From Gavia stellata (taxonomy: Eukaryota > Chordata > Aves > Gaviiformes > Gaviidae), in assembly GCF_030936135.1 (NCBI RefSeq), contig NC_082606.1:8550755-8614754 (forward strand): DNA of 64,000 nucleotides, written 5' to 3'. Both the position numbers and the translations under genes were made by a program. This document shows, piece by piece, positions 23,561 to 37,200 of the stretch (the first letter of the stretch is position 1; each line of letters begins with the position of its first letter). The notes below the pieces were generated by a model. That model was not told the origin of the DNA. It saw only the letters and a program-made list of their open reading frames with translations, and made no database searches.

Positions 23561-25168
23561 GAGAAACTGAAGGTATTTATTATTCAATCCACTTACAAAG
23601 CAGGTGGCTTAATGCAAGCTTATTGACATGTTCATATATGATCCCCAAGGAACATCCTTCCCAAAGCGACAGTAATACTGTCTCAATGTTTTTGCACATT
23701 TGCATTTTGCAATGTTGAGCACATTTAAATAAACTATAATCTATTATATGTGAAAGAATGTTGATGAGCAACTTGAATCCTGATGTGGATTAAAACCTCC
23801 TCCAAAGGCGAAATGTTAGTACATTATAACTTAATTCTATATACTATATTATGCAGCAAATCTTAACTATAGAAAATATTTCAATCAGTGATGGACTGTT
23901 GGTAATTTATAAAGAGGGAATCTATGATCAAGGCAAATACTAGGTAACCACACAATTTGTCTCAGTTTCTACAGAAATTTACAGGCTTTCCATTTACTAA
24001 TGAAAAATAAAACAAGAGACAGGTGGGATTTAGCTAACTTTATTAACTTTAAAACTAGTAAAAATCCCAAGGCAAGCCTGGAATCCTTAAAAGTTCTACG
24101 AATGCATGTATATCTGCCAAAAAAAAAAAAAAACCAAACCAAAAAAACCAAAAACCCTGCAGCTCTAAGTCCTTATTGAATGGGTTTATATTTAAACAAA
24201 GAAAACCACGAACCAAAAAAAACCCCTCAATGTGCGCAGATACTTCAACTTAAGTTAGAAGACGACCAAACAGATTCTAAGCTCTTTTGCCATTTCCCTA
24301 ATAATTCTTTCAATCTCAAGTATCTACAATCCAGCTAACTGAAATCAACATTTAGTGTTCACTAGAGCTGTTTCACAGCAGCAAATATTTAAGGTAGGGA
24401 TTCAAATTTCTAGACATAGGAGGAAAATGATAAATACAATCTGAACAGCAGTCTAAATGTTTAATATTGACATTCAAATATATCTGCATTGTGCTGAAAT
24501 TTTAAAAACGAACACAAAAATCTGATCAGACAAAAACTCTGGTGATGAGTATGCTATATGTATCAGTCAAACTGAATATAGTTCATATTCTGTTCCCAGT
24601 ATTAAGGATGTTATTTGACTCAGAACTGATATTGTAAATATACAGCAGCCATTTTTTCCTAATTAAGGAATGTCTCAATACTTAATATTATCCTTTTCTA
24701 GATGATCTTTATACATTTAAACTAAAATATATGATCGATTAAATTAAGGAATCCGAGGTTAGTAATGAGTGAAATCATACTTTCAAAGCTCGATACTATG
24801 TAAAACAAACCAAAAAAAGAGACCACACAATTCTACTTACTAAAGCAGCTAATCTTGCCTGCAAGTTTGGGGTCACAAAGCCCATAATATGTGCAAACAA
24901 ATGCAATACAAGGAACCATGCAAAAATACAGTAATGAATTAAAAGAAAAAAATGTAAAACCTAAAAAAAGTTTTATAAATACACTGAAACTCAACTGTCT
25001 TCTACATAAACTGTAGGTCTAGCATTAGTTGTACCATATAGCAGAGCCAGCACTCTAGGTTCAATGCTTCCAAATCTGCGCAGGTAAGTCATGCCATCTT
25101 TGGTTGACTGCAGTACCAGGAAGGATGAGAGGGAGCAAGAGGGAGGACAAGAGTTCTGGAAAGCGCTG
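23560..25168 (-). other. RNF111: RNF111 3' untranslated region (estimated end)
   Basis: This AT-rich sequence follows the RNF111 stop. Candidate minus-strand AATAAA signals lie at 24044-24039, 23581-23576 and 22367-22362. The middle one is followed by T-rich sequence (TTGTCTTTGTCTTTC) and gives a UTR of about 1.6 kb, so it is preferred. It includes an A/C-rich tract at 24120-24160. No other gene is seen. Confidence 0.5.
23576..23581 (-). terminator. RNF111: Candidate RNF111 polyadenylation signal AATAAA
   Basis: TTTATT on the plus strand reads AATAAA on the minus strand, about 1.6 kb past the stop, with T/G-rich downstream sequence. Alternatives lie at 24039-24044 and 22362-22367. Confidence 0.4.
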
Positions 25169-25286
25169 TCAACTTTCACTAGGCAGTTGAGCCTCAATGT
25201 CCACTCTGCAAATGGGGCACTTCTTGTTAGTAATCAACCACTGATCGACACATACTTGGTGGAAAAGGTGCATACACGGAAGGCGC
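25169..25286 (-). CDS. RNF111: RNF111 terminal coding exon, second half of RING-H2
   Basis: The acceptor is GATGACAG. It encodes [38 protein letters not shown] and TGA (25171-25169). C-x-H-x2-H and C-x2-C complete the RING-H2 zinc ligands, and the QW pair lies at the E2-contact face. Confidence 0.97.
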
Positions 25287-28200
25287 CTGTCATCAGAACA
25301 GAAAAACATTAGTGTTAATAAAGCATTTCCATATCAACATACCCACTGGAAAAACAGTAATGTGGGTTTTGGACTGAGGTGTCTATTCTTTTTGCATGTG
25401 CATGTTTTTCCACAAGTTTCACTAGCCTTTCCAGTTAAACCTGCATTTTGTCTAGTTCTAAGAAGAAATGCATATGGGCAATGAAGTCAAGCATCAGCTA
25501 GCTTCTGCTTTATTACACTGATTTAAACCTGTTACAGCTTAAGTAGCATTACTCCAGAAAAACTAAAATTGACAGTCCTGATTAATTCAAGGTATCAGCT
25601 TGGGCTCATGTTATCAGACAGACAGTCAACTTATGGAAGACCATAAGAAAATAACCTACGTTCTACCCAAAGACAATACAGACTGAACAATGTGTGTTTT
25701 GAATTGCTATTTGTTTTATTTACTGGTTCAATGACAGATAGCCTTTAACTATAACTGTTAACCTAGGGAGTATTGCAAAGAATAGTGTACCATATTCAAG
25801 TACGGTCTCAAAGCCAGAACATTAACATTATATTCTAATACTCAGTGGTACTATTTACCTGACATCTTCACCCTCCTCCAATATAGACAAACAGATGGTA
25901 CACTTTTCCTCTGTGTCTTCTTCTGTTCCTTCCTCCCCATCTTGTTTGCAGTGCAGTTTCCTCTGTGAGAACCAATCAGTTGTTACCTTATTAGTAGAGA
26001 TGACATTATTGACAAACTGAGTAAAATCTGTTTTTAATACATATTCAACACATTTCTTTGAAAACATTTCGTAATATTTATTCAGATGGATCTGAACCAA
26101 AATGAATCAAGAACTAGCACTTGGAGCAAAATCACAGAACAGTTCAGATTTATTTAACTATTGTTAATTACAAAAGTCTACTGGTCTGTGAATATATTAA
26201 TTTCACATTGTTGCAACCAGTCCTTTTACTTGTTGTCTATGTATAGATATCTTCATTTCATTCATGAAGAGGCAAAAAAAAGAACCCTTTCAAACCTAAT
26301 ATCTTAAGTCACTATTTATCAAGCGTGAAAGAACACTATGTAAATACGGATGGGATTCTATACTATGATATAATAAACTCCAGTTGAGAGACAAGTTGCC
26401 AAAATTCTGTACCAGGTTCAAAACTTCCTAGTGTCCCAGTCTTCCTCATGTGATCAGAGTAAGGGTTAAAATTATACATACCAAGCAGGTAAGCATCATG
26501 AACAATTTATTGCAAAAATAAAGTCTTACTTTATTTGATGAGTTACCACTGAAGTCTGTTGACAATTTAGCTATTACCAATAGTTATTTCATTGCTCAGA
26601 AGGCTATTCATAACCGCTGGACAAGTTATTAAATCATATCAAACCACTTGTTTATCACATTACAGTAGCTCTTTATCTAAGGACCAAATATTTCACTTTC
26701 TTTGCTTACAATCCTTGAAATTGCCAGATACAGAAAACACACTCTTTGAAGCTGACATTTCTGCACATTTAAACTAAACATAAATGTTACTACATTTTCA
26801 AGGAAATATTACAGACAGGCCACAACCTGAGAAATCCTCACCTTTTTGTATTTATGTGGGTATGTGCATCTTTCTATAGTTCCCTGTGTTGCTCCACGAT
26901 TAACATTGCCTAATCGTTCCTCCAAGTGAATCAGCTCCTAAAAAATTACCAAGGAATAAACAGTGTAAGAACTGTTATTTCAACTACCTTGAGTAAATAT
27001 TAATTTTATTTTAACCCATTTGCAGAATGACAAACTCTAAATTCCCAACGTATTCAAATACAGGCAAAGCAAAAAAGGGTATGTTATGTGGGAAGTGATA
27101 GGTTTCTAAAGAAAAACCCACAAAACACTGCCTGGTATTTTAAGTTACAGGGCAACACTATTTTACTACTAAAAAAAATTAGAAATTGTTTGTCAGCTAG
27201 GAATGGTTATCAGTATGTTCACACATACTTGCATGTCTAATGAGGAAAATGCAATTAAAATGCACTACATAAATATTTGCTTTTTAACAGTCATTAAGGC
27301 TTAGAAGAAAAAGAAGTTGCTTAAGTTGAAATAAAATTACTGATTTATTTTTCTCCAGCAATGAGTTTACTAGAACCATGAGATGTCACTGAAGATGTTT
27401 TCAGTGGTCTAGATCATTAACTCTCTGCATCTGATACCTTTTACTTTCTCCCTCTTTTTTTTTTTTCTTCCCTCAATTTCAATTCCTGCACTACATAACA
27501 AACAGGACGGCACTGTTAACATTGCCAAGTTTCACCCTCACTAGGAGGATGCTGGCACAGTTATTCAGACACACCACTACCTTTTACCAACATATCATGT
27601 GAATACTACATCCTACTAACTGGGATGGTGGGCAGAGCAAGATGTACTGTCAAGTTAATAACCACCTAAGCCTACACTGTCCAGGGTACCTTTTATTGAC
27701 TGACTTTTCAACATGCTTTTATCCCAGTTCACAATAGTGAGGTCATTCTACAAATAAAGGGTATTGTCTTTATGATTCTTTTATATCTATATATAGAACT
27801 AGCTCTACCATACACCCTCCCCATGTTCCCTCATGACACATTTTGACATATATCTAGTTTTATTCTATTACAAACCTCAAAATTGCCCCTGAAAGGGCCT
27901 CTGAATGATGTTCCATCCAATCCCGATGAAATGTAACGGATGTGAGGGTAGCCCGCCATGTCTGGTACCTATTCAAACAGCAGACGTTAAGTTAAACCTA
28001 TTCAGAACAGTTTCAGTATTCTACTGTTCACTTTGTAAAATTTAAGATCCTTTTGCTTTTATTGAATCACTTATTATTTATACTCCTCAGCTTGAGCAGA
28101 CAATTCAACTAATGGCATAACACAACACCACTCTGAGCTCTCTAAACATAACCAGAAGCAAAACAGAAGTGAGTCTAGATCCTCTATTATAATCTCTCCA

Positions 28201-31200
28201 CATCTGCATTATGTATCGCTTGGTCTCACTTCCCAAGTCTCAAAATCCCAACCTATTTTGTATAGATCGCCATAAATATCTACCTATTTTTTGTAAACAA
28301 AACACCTAAAAGCCACACATGAAGTTATGAAACGGGCTTGCTATAGATTCTTAAATGTAAGTTTTTGGTACCACAGAAGAAACAAGGCTAATACTCAGCC
28401 TGGAAAAAACAGCCAATATCCTTATCTTACCCAAGAACAAGTGAACATCTTCAAACACACTCCAAATTTATAGGCAGATTAAAAAAAAGTGACACTCAAA
28501 ACTCGCATCTAAAGCCACAGGCCACTCTGTATACACTCTATATTCAAGCACCCACTGACTTCCTTGCATATGAAGAGATACAAGCAGTGAACAAAATACC
28601 AGTGTCCAGTGATTAACCCTACAGGCACTTCAAGCACCAGCGCTTTTCATACAGGAAAGCAGAAAGGTAGTTAATATACTAATAATGAATGAAGGACCAC
28701 CTTGACAGCAGGGCTTCTGTGTTCCATTTTGACCCCCACAAGATGAATGAATAATGGCATTGACTTTTTTCCAGAAACATATCAGCAGCAATTTTTAATG
28801 ATCAGGTGAAAAAAACCCTAAAGTGATCAGCAGATTCAGTCTACTTAATCACGTGGAGTGCACGAATATGAGGACTGTACGCAGCAGTTCATTTGGAAAT
28901 AACGTTTAGTACTTGAGAAATACTGTCTTCCTTTCTGTGCTATCAGCTGGTAAGGTCTACGCTGCTGTATATGACAGCTCAAAATTAATCTCATGAGGCT
29001 GTAAACAAGTCAGACATCCCAGGTATTATTCATGAAGTCAGGTGCTCATGTGTGGCTTTTCTTATTTCCAGCAGACATTTCTAAGCTCAGCATATATAAA
29101 GGTGTAAAACTGAATTAATGCATTGTGAGAAAGCATAGGCCTAGACAAAGTTACTCACATAATATAACAGACCAATAAACTACCTATATTTATCAAATCC
29201 AGTCTGGTAACTCAAAACTGACAGGGATAGAAAAGATTTCTCTGCCCTAAATATTTTTTTTTCAGAAAAGAAAAACAGAATCTGATTATTTTAAAGCCAT
29301 TTACATGGTGCTTGTTAAATGATGACCATGTAGTGCCAATATAAGCCACAAATACAGCCACGCTATTACTATTAGATTTTTACAAACCAGAGTAGTAGAA
29401 GATTTAACTTTCAGAATATTTCCAGAATCCCAATACAGGGGGTCCCTCACTCATAAGCAGCCATATATATCTGTTGGTCTGGTACCAATTAGAGCTGGAG
29501 ATGGGAAACAAGCAAGACAGTATGACTGCTGCAAACTCCAACAGTGTTATCAATTTGAAGATCTAAGTTGTTATGCATTATGCAGAGTGTATTTACAGAG
29601 ACTATATACTAAGACATGAATTCAATATGATTGCAAATACAGAATTCTATATCACGAGATACATATATTCATCTGCATACCCAAACATTTCATGTAAGTA
29701 ACCTCTGTTGATGTCACATGTCTTACTGTTTGGCAATATAAACTGCGACTCTAACAAAGGAATTCGGGAGAGTTCATTAATAATATGGTAATTTGTAAAA
29801 ACTATATCATAAGAAATCTGTCTCAGACAATTGGTGATTTATGATCCATTCTCCATTTAAGCGTGTAATTCTACTTCGTCTCCCAATTACAGAAAACGCT
29901 TTTAAAGAACTAGGTCACTCATCCACACTACGAACATATCTGTTGTCCCAGGTTTTCACTAGGCATAGACCTGTTTGGCATCATTTGGAAGTTTCCATTG
30001 CCTGTTACTACATTGTGAATGGATTGCCTCCACTCAGAGGAAAGGAAACTCCTGACAAAACCTAACCCAAGACTCAGAAGTGACTTTCACTCCTTGTTTT
30101 TTTGATTCATCAGGATTTGAAAACAGTCTGTTGGAAAACAATGCATCTGATAGCACAGATACTGCATCATTACAGGAGCTGTAAAGTCACAGTGTATCAG
30201 TGTAATGCAGTAATTACAGTTCCAATTGCCCCAAAGGTCAGAGTTTACCAACTGCAGTGACATGCACCCAGACAGGTCTCCCATTTGGAACAAATTCTGC
30301 TATTGGAGACTATCTATTTAAGAGACCTACTAAATTTAATTTTAACACTATAAAACCAACCAAGAATTTCTCACAGTACATACCACAACAAACTACTGAA
30401 CATAGGCACAGAAATACTGGGTGTGACAATACATTTTCATGCTAATAAATGGGCCTTCATATTATCCTGATGGGGAATGGCATAATAACCTCTGCAAAGT
30501 TATCTGAAAATACATTATGTACAGGGTCTTTTATAAAATACTGTGAGAGCGCAGCTTACATTTCTGGCCAAGTAAAACACTATCTTGAAAAACCATCTCT
30601 GTAAGAAAAAAAAAAATAGTTCTTTTATTCCTGCAGAATAAGCAGTCTGCTAACATAGCAAGATTTTAATTAATTACGTTTGTGACTACAAGCTGGAGAA
30701 ATGATGTGCAAGAGAGAACTGTCAATAACGCCTAACTAACAACAGTCTAACTAAAATCCCTTTGACAGTTACCATCAAGCTTCAAATGCAAAGACAGGAT
30801 TTCAGCTCTCTTGAAACAGCTTCACGCACAAATGGAAGTGTTTTTTCGTTCAGTTTTCATATTGAACATAAGAAAAAAGAAAATGCTTAAAGCTAATGAA
30901 GAAAGTAAAGAGTGAAAGGCAATGCCAGTCTGCAATCAGTGCTTGTACATATTCCTTTGGATACAGCCAAATTATAATATATACTTTAAAGCAATACACT
31001 CTGGACCTGCAAATTCCAGTACAAGTTTGCCAAGAACTGTTTGTTTCCTGTAGAACAAGTATCATCTGTTTCTGGTTTTGTACTTTGTACTGATACTTCC
31101 CAGCACCACAAAAATTTGCAGCAACTAAAAATTCAAGGCTAAGTCTGAACCATTTACAACACAAACATTCTGGAACAGTTTTAAACAGCTAACCTGCAGG

Positions 31201-34200
31201 AAAGATTTTCTTCCTTGCTACCTTCCTTTAAACACTTTCCCTCTTTCCAGGATCTTTTTGCCTTTCAGTTGCCACAGTCAGTGAAGAGATTCTTCCATTG
31301 TATGGTACTACTTATCTCGTCCACCCCAACCTTTTTTCAGTGGTTCACATTAAGTATGATCTTCATACATATTAAAACAAATCCCAACAACAAGCTTAAC
31401 TGTATAGGTCCACATCAATACTCAAAAAGAAGTAAAGCTGATCAATTAGTATCTTAATAAGCCAAATTCAAGCAAGGAAAAGCTGCAGTTTTCATAGAGA
31501 GACACTGTGCAAAGCAATAAGTAATGGGTGCTGCATAGTTAAGAAGTAACTGTCTCAGTGCCTGCGGGGAACATAAAATGAGAGCTCTTCAGTAGCCTAT
31601 ATTCTACAAAAAACTGAAGAATAATAATTCATGTTTATATTAAGAAAAAAGTAGCAGCTGCATTACAGAAGTCCATTTCTTATTTGAAAAAGGCAGTTAA
31701 ATTTGATGCAGCCAATCAAGGCTATTTCAAACCTTAAGTTCACCTTGAAATATTACAGCAACATGAAGTTACAGCCTTAAGCTAAGTGTTCAGATATTTT
31801 ACAGGAAGTTTGTTAGCTTTTTTTGTATGGAACAGTTGCACCTCTTAGAACTGATACCTGTATAATTACACTCGGAGTGGTATTATTCTGACCAGCAGAC
31901 ATCTACCATCATGTCCTGGGACCTACTGGCCTATACCTCCAAATCCCACCCAATTTTTACAACTAAGTGTAAAGATGGCCTCAACCACTCTGAGTCATGC
32001 AACAGTTAAAGGAACAGAACAGTAAGGAACAGTAAGGATCTGAAATAGTAGAGAAAGGGGGGACAGCATATGAAAGCTGGATGTGTAACACCTGAGAGAG
32101 GTTAAGTTACCATAGGTAACTTTTTTTATTAATGATCCATAGAGCTCCCTCTGACTGGCAAGCTGCAGTCTAGGTTCACAGATAAATTAAGGAGTCATCT
32201 CAAAGCTTGCATCAACCCTATAGAGATTTATTACATCATAGCTAGCAAAGCATGAAGTCCAGATAATTTCCCCCCCCTGAAATTCACAATCAACAAGACA
32301 CTATTGAAAAGGGCAGAAGAAGCTGGAGTCAAGAGACTGGAACAGCATATTCCAGGAATTTCTTTGATTAACAGGTAGCTGAAACAATTTGAGAGGCATG
32401 TAGACAGCCTCCATTATTTAAGATAATGCATAATACGATCTGAAAATTCTATCTATGACAGCCTTGTGTGTTTTAAAAACAAGCCAAATAGAAAGTCTAC
32501 CAGTGGCAACTTTGTTGCTAAAGTTTTAAATAGTCAAAATCCCAGACCAGTTGTAGTTAGTTATTCACCTATAAAAGAGTCAAAGTATACTAAGTTAAAA
32601 GGCACAAAGGGAACACTGCTCACTTCAGGTCTATATTCCATTTAAAATTTAGTTATCAGTTTAAAGCTGAAGAGATTTTGTTTTTCTTCTTTCATCATGA
32701 AGAGAAGACGGAAGGGGGGAGAAACAAGACCTTCTAGTTTTAACCTTCCACCCCAGCACCCATTAAAGGACACAAAGGAACAAAACCAATTCATAAAAAT
32801 AACCCTTTCTTTAACAGAGCAGATTTAAAATATAAAGCACCGATTTATTTTTTTTAAGTATCCTAGTAACAAATTCATATTCAGAGCAAGTTACTGTTTC
32901 AGAGCTGAACTAGATTACAATTTCTAAATGAATGTCTGCAGACTTTTGAAACTTTATAGCAAGTAACACATTACTCTCAATTTTTCTAATTGTTTCTTAT
33001 TTTTTGAAGCCTGAAAAACGTTAGAAATATTCTCATCTTTGCAATTAGCTGTAAAATCGGTTACTTTTTGTAAACATAGCATTCTGGTCATTCAGGTAAA
33101 TGAATAACATCTGGAAAACATGAGACACAGGAGGGCCAGCGGTATAGAGAAGGGGACCATTTCAGGGTGCCCTCAGGCCAAATTTAGAAACATCTTCTGG
33201 AGATTTCTTTCTGGACTTTTCCCCTTCCAGATTTCACTACAAACTAGGATGCCTTTTCTTTCCTGAAGCATTACAGCCATAAGTATGGTTTGGCTAGTCA
33301 GATTTATGGCTGGGATATAGTTCATTGTGAAAAAGTCACATTCCTTTTACCATCCATTTCAGCTTATTAAATTACGGAAATTCTCATCCTGTCCATCCAG
33401 ACGTGATAATTGGTGCTGGGCACTCTGAGTCAAAAAGCCATTCATCAACAGTGCCAAAAGAGCAGCCAAAGTCACTCAAAGTCAACAGAAATTCAAGTGG
33501 CATCTAGCAACAAGCACTGGCATCAGAGAAGAACAAAGGAACAGATAAAGCCTGTCTCCTATGTCCTTCTTGTCTGCTGTTTCGTAAGTTATGCCATGCA
33601 TTGATCTTCAGTTAATTCTTCCTAAAAATGTTGTTCAAGTTTGCAGAATAGATATTTGTCCAGAATGGAATCCACTGTAAAAATCACTTTGACAGAAGAT
33701 CTTTCCTCAACACACACACTGCATTAAAGCAGTAATGCTGGGAACACAAACTACTCTAAGCCAGGGTCACACTTAAAGTAATTGTGTTAAATCAATGAGG
33801 GAAGCAGCCTAATCCTTGTCTACATAGATAAGAAGGAAGCTCTATTTAAACTGCTTTTAATCTAGGATTCCTCCTGAGGCAACATATAAACAGTTGCAAG
33901 TTTCTTTAACCAAGTTAATAGAAAAGGAGATTTTGTTTCCCCCATCCTCTATTTGGACTGTCAAAGCTGCTGAACACTGATTATCTCCCCCAACATATCT
34001 TCATCATTTTCTCTTCCTGCGGATTAAAACTTCAGTCTACATTCCAGCACTGACTAGATGAAGATTAGATTATCTGCATGCAATTAAAATCTGAAATTGA
34101 TGTATCAGAGTACTAGTGTCATTAAAGCCCAAATATTCCATTATGCCCTTTACAGTGTGGTAGTAGTTTGAAGGGGTTTTAGTACTCCAGAACAGAGAGA

Positions 34201-37200
34201 AAAAATGCACACTGCCTATTGGGTAGCATGCTATTTCACAAAGTGGATTCAAAACAAAGGAATTTTTTTAGTTGAGCTGCTGAATGAGTTACTTTAAAAG
34301 ATTCCCCCCCCAATAAAGAATGGTCAACATCAACATTTGATGACATCTGCATCAAAAATACAACTAATGAGCCTTGTAAATTGCTATTTAATACCCTCTG
34401 TACTTACTGAAAGAAAGCACTCCTCATAACATTAATCACTTAGCAGAGGGACTCTCATCATAGTTCAGCCTCTCCTCCCCTGCCCCTATTCCTAAAGTTA
34501 CAATGAAAAAGCCCAGGTGACAGCTGCAATTAATCTGTTGCTCTTTAAAAAAAAAAAATGGCACTTTTGTTTAATGTCCAGTTAAGTTTGTTCGATGAAA
34601 AACTTCACTGCTTGCTCTATATTCAAAGTAAATTTTGCTGACAGATCTGCTGTACTCTCACATACATGCAAACGAAAAAAACTTGGCTTTCATTATTGCC
34701 ATGGAAGGGGTAGAATCATCAAAAGGCATTTATAATACTTTGAACTCATTGTATATAGAACTTCTAGCAGTGGTCTAACCTGCCTTTATGTTCTTCTAGT
34801 GCATGTAAGCTGAAAACACTTCAAATCAGTCAGAGACTTCAGAACACAACTTCAAAGTCAAAACACTATCTGATCACAGCAAGGTTCAAAACAGACCCCA
34901 AACATTTGAGGACGTACCGCTTACAACAGGCCACAAACTGTAAAAACGTGTGTACAAAAACTCAAAATACAAAAAACTTCTAATTCCATTTCATCCAGAG
35001 ATTCATGAATTACTGTTATGAGGATTAGATATCCCTACACAAACACATGCACAAGTTTCTATAAAGAACCCTATTTCATCTGACACTTTTACCAACTAGT
35101 AACAGCAGTTACTGAGCAAAGGGCAAAACTCCCTAAAATATTTTATCACACATTCAGGAAATACTTCTGAAGATTCTCTATCACAGCTTTCTTCCATTCT
35201 ACTGCTAAAAAGAAGATAAACAGTGGGGTCCCAACTACTTGCTGTGTAACATTTTAGTTGTAGGAATATGCCTATGAAAGTTAAAATACAGTTAAAAGCC
35301 TCTCATCACACTGTAATATAAGGATCAGCTGAACTCTGAAGTTTCTAGAAACTTCACAGCAATAGTAAAAATAAATCCCATAATTGACTTATTAGCCCTG
35401 ATAGAAAATGAGATAAAATAGGTGTATGTTTAACTTAGTGCCTCCTACTGCAATTGCAGTTCCCTGAACTATTAGGAGGGCCCTTTCTCTTTGAGAATCT
35501 AAAGCAACTGATGTTATCCGTTACAGTAAAACACATGAAATAAATGTGAGAGAGGCAAACCATTTTTCATCCACTTGAAAAAACAGACACCTAACTGAAG
35601 AAGAATGCAGAAAAACTTAATTTGAACAGATGATGCACAGGAGAAGGTTATGAAGCAAGAATCTTGTTGGCTACACTAAAATGCCAAATTCTACAGACTG
35701 CTCTAGAAAGTCTGTGGTTAAGTATGCAAGCTGTGGATCAATGAATTACCAGCCCTGATGTATCAGGGAAGTCCTTGAGATTATCACGTTTGTTAGATAG
35801 CAAGGAACAAGCAATGTAAGACCAGACTCTGAAGAGACAGCTATTACAGTATTGGTTATAAATTTACAGTTCAATCCCAAGATGTCAATTCTGGCTAGTA
35901 ACAGAGGAATTCTGGATGGAAAAGACTCACAGGTGGATTTTTAATTACAGTTTTAACACTCATTTACAGATGAGTCCACAATTTTCATTAGATTATCTAG
36001 CTTTAAGAGGGTTAAATAATATGGGTTAGCCACACAGAATACCACACAGAAACACTAAACATACTCCATTAAACTAAATGTCTCTGGGAATTTTCATTAA
36101 ACAAAATTAAGAATATTTTAAATAGAAACATTCTTTCAAAAATAATACTCTGTAAAAGTCAGAGAGTTATGCTGATTTTCCTTGGTTTTCTACTGTAGAT
36201 TAAAAAAAGTTATGTGTAACAAGGGACTAGTTTACCCTCACACTTCCTGTTGCTTATAAAACTTCACACTACAAAATTATACACTTCATCACACAGAATT
36301 AGGTTGATGAACACCAAATATTGTTTGAAAACAACCAAATCTCTAGATGGAACTCTAGGTGTGCTGTATACACACCTTAAAAATAAAGCACCAGTGCTAA
36401 TCCTCACGCACTGGGTGGAACGTTGGTACCTTTACAATCCAAAACTCATTAAAGAAGAATCTGAACTTTAAAAATCAGATGCAGAGGGTCAATGCATTGC
36501 AATGCAAATGACAATTTAATTCAAATATGTTTCATTTTACAAGAGCTGAAGTTAGAAATATTAGTGTCCTAAACTGTTTTCTCTTATTAGATATGAGCCT
36601 GTTTTAGCTCCCTATCTGGGAGCAACACACAGAAGCACTGGAGTATTTTCTTCTTCAGTTGAATGACTAACTTTTGCAGCAATGTTACATGTCCAATTAA
36701 ATGCAGTAAACCTTAAAATAACTTTCCTGACAAACAAATAATTACAATGACCAATGATCATCATTTTTCATAAGCCATCTTCTTACCATTAGAGGAAGAG
36801 CCCCTATTTGCAAGTGATGAAGTCGAGGAGGTGCATGGTAGTGGGCCAAGTGAGGATGCAAGGGCCCTGGAGGGTAAGTAGCTGCAGTCACACCAGCTTC
36901 AATTCCCAGTTCCCTGTCACATGAATGAAAGTTACATTACAGTAAAGGTACATCTTGAGTCCCAGATACAATTCCACTGCTTTGGAAAGCATACAACACA
37001 GTACGGCTACCATAACAGTTTACATAAGATTTTTTTTTTTAAACTTATTTAAACTTTGCTAAAGAATCATCTTAATCCTACCATAACTAAAAGTTGTTTT
37101 TAAATCAGCTGTGATGATTTAGTATGATAAAGCAGTAGAGACAACTCCACATTTATTGTGCCCAGGAATATTACCAGTGTGGTATCTTCTCTGTAGCTCA

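Larger units (their letters stand above)
25287..27875 (-). other. RNF111: RNF111 3'-most introns (25287-25858, 25963-26841, 26938-27875)
   Basis: These are three short GT-AG introns around the RING and NRG-TIER exons. A pyrimidine run lies at about 27446-27475. Apart from the alternative acceptor at 25987 nothing else is recognised. Confidence 0.8.

Noticed and set aside
23537-23576. C-box-like TGATGAA followed by CTGA, as in a C/D snoRNA
   Set aside because: The boxes are only about 25 bases apart and there is no flanking stem, so it does not fit a C/D snoRNA.
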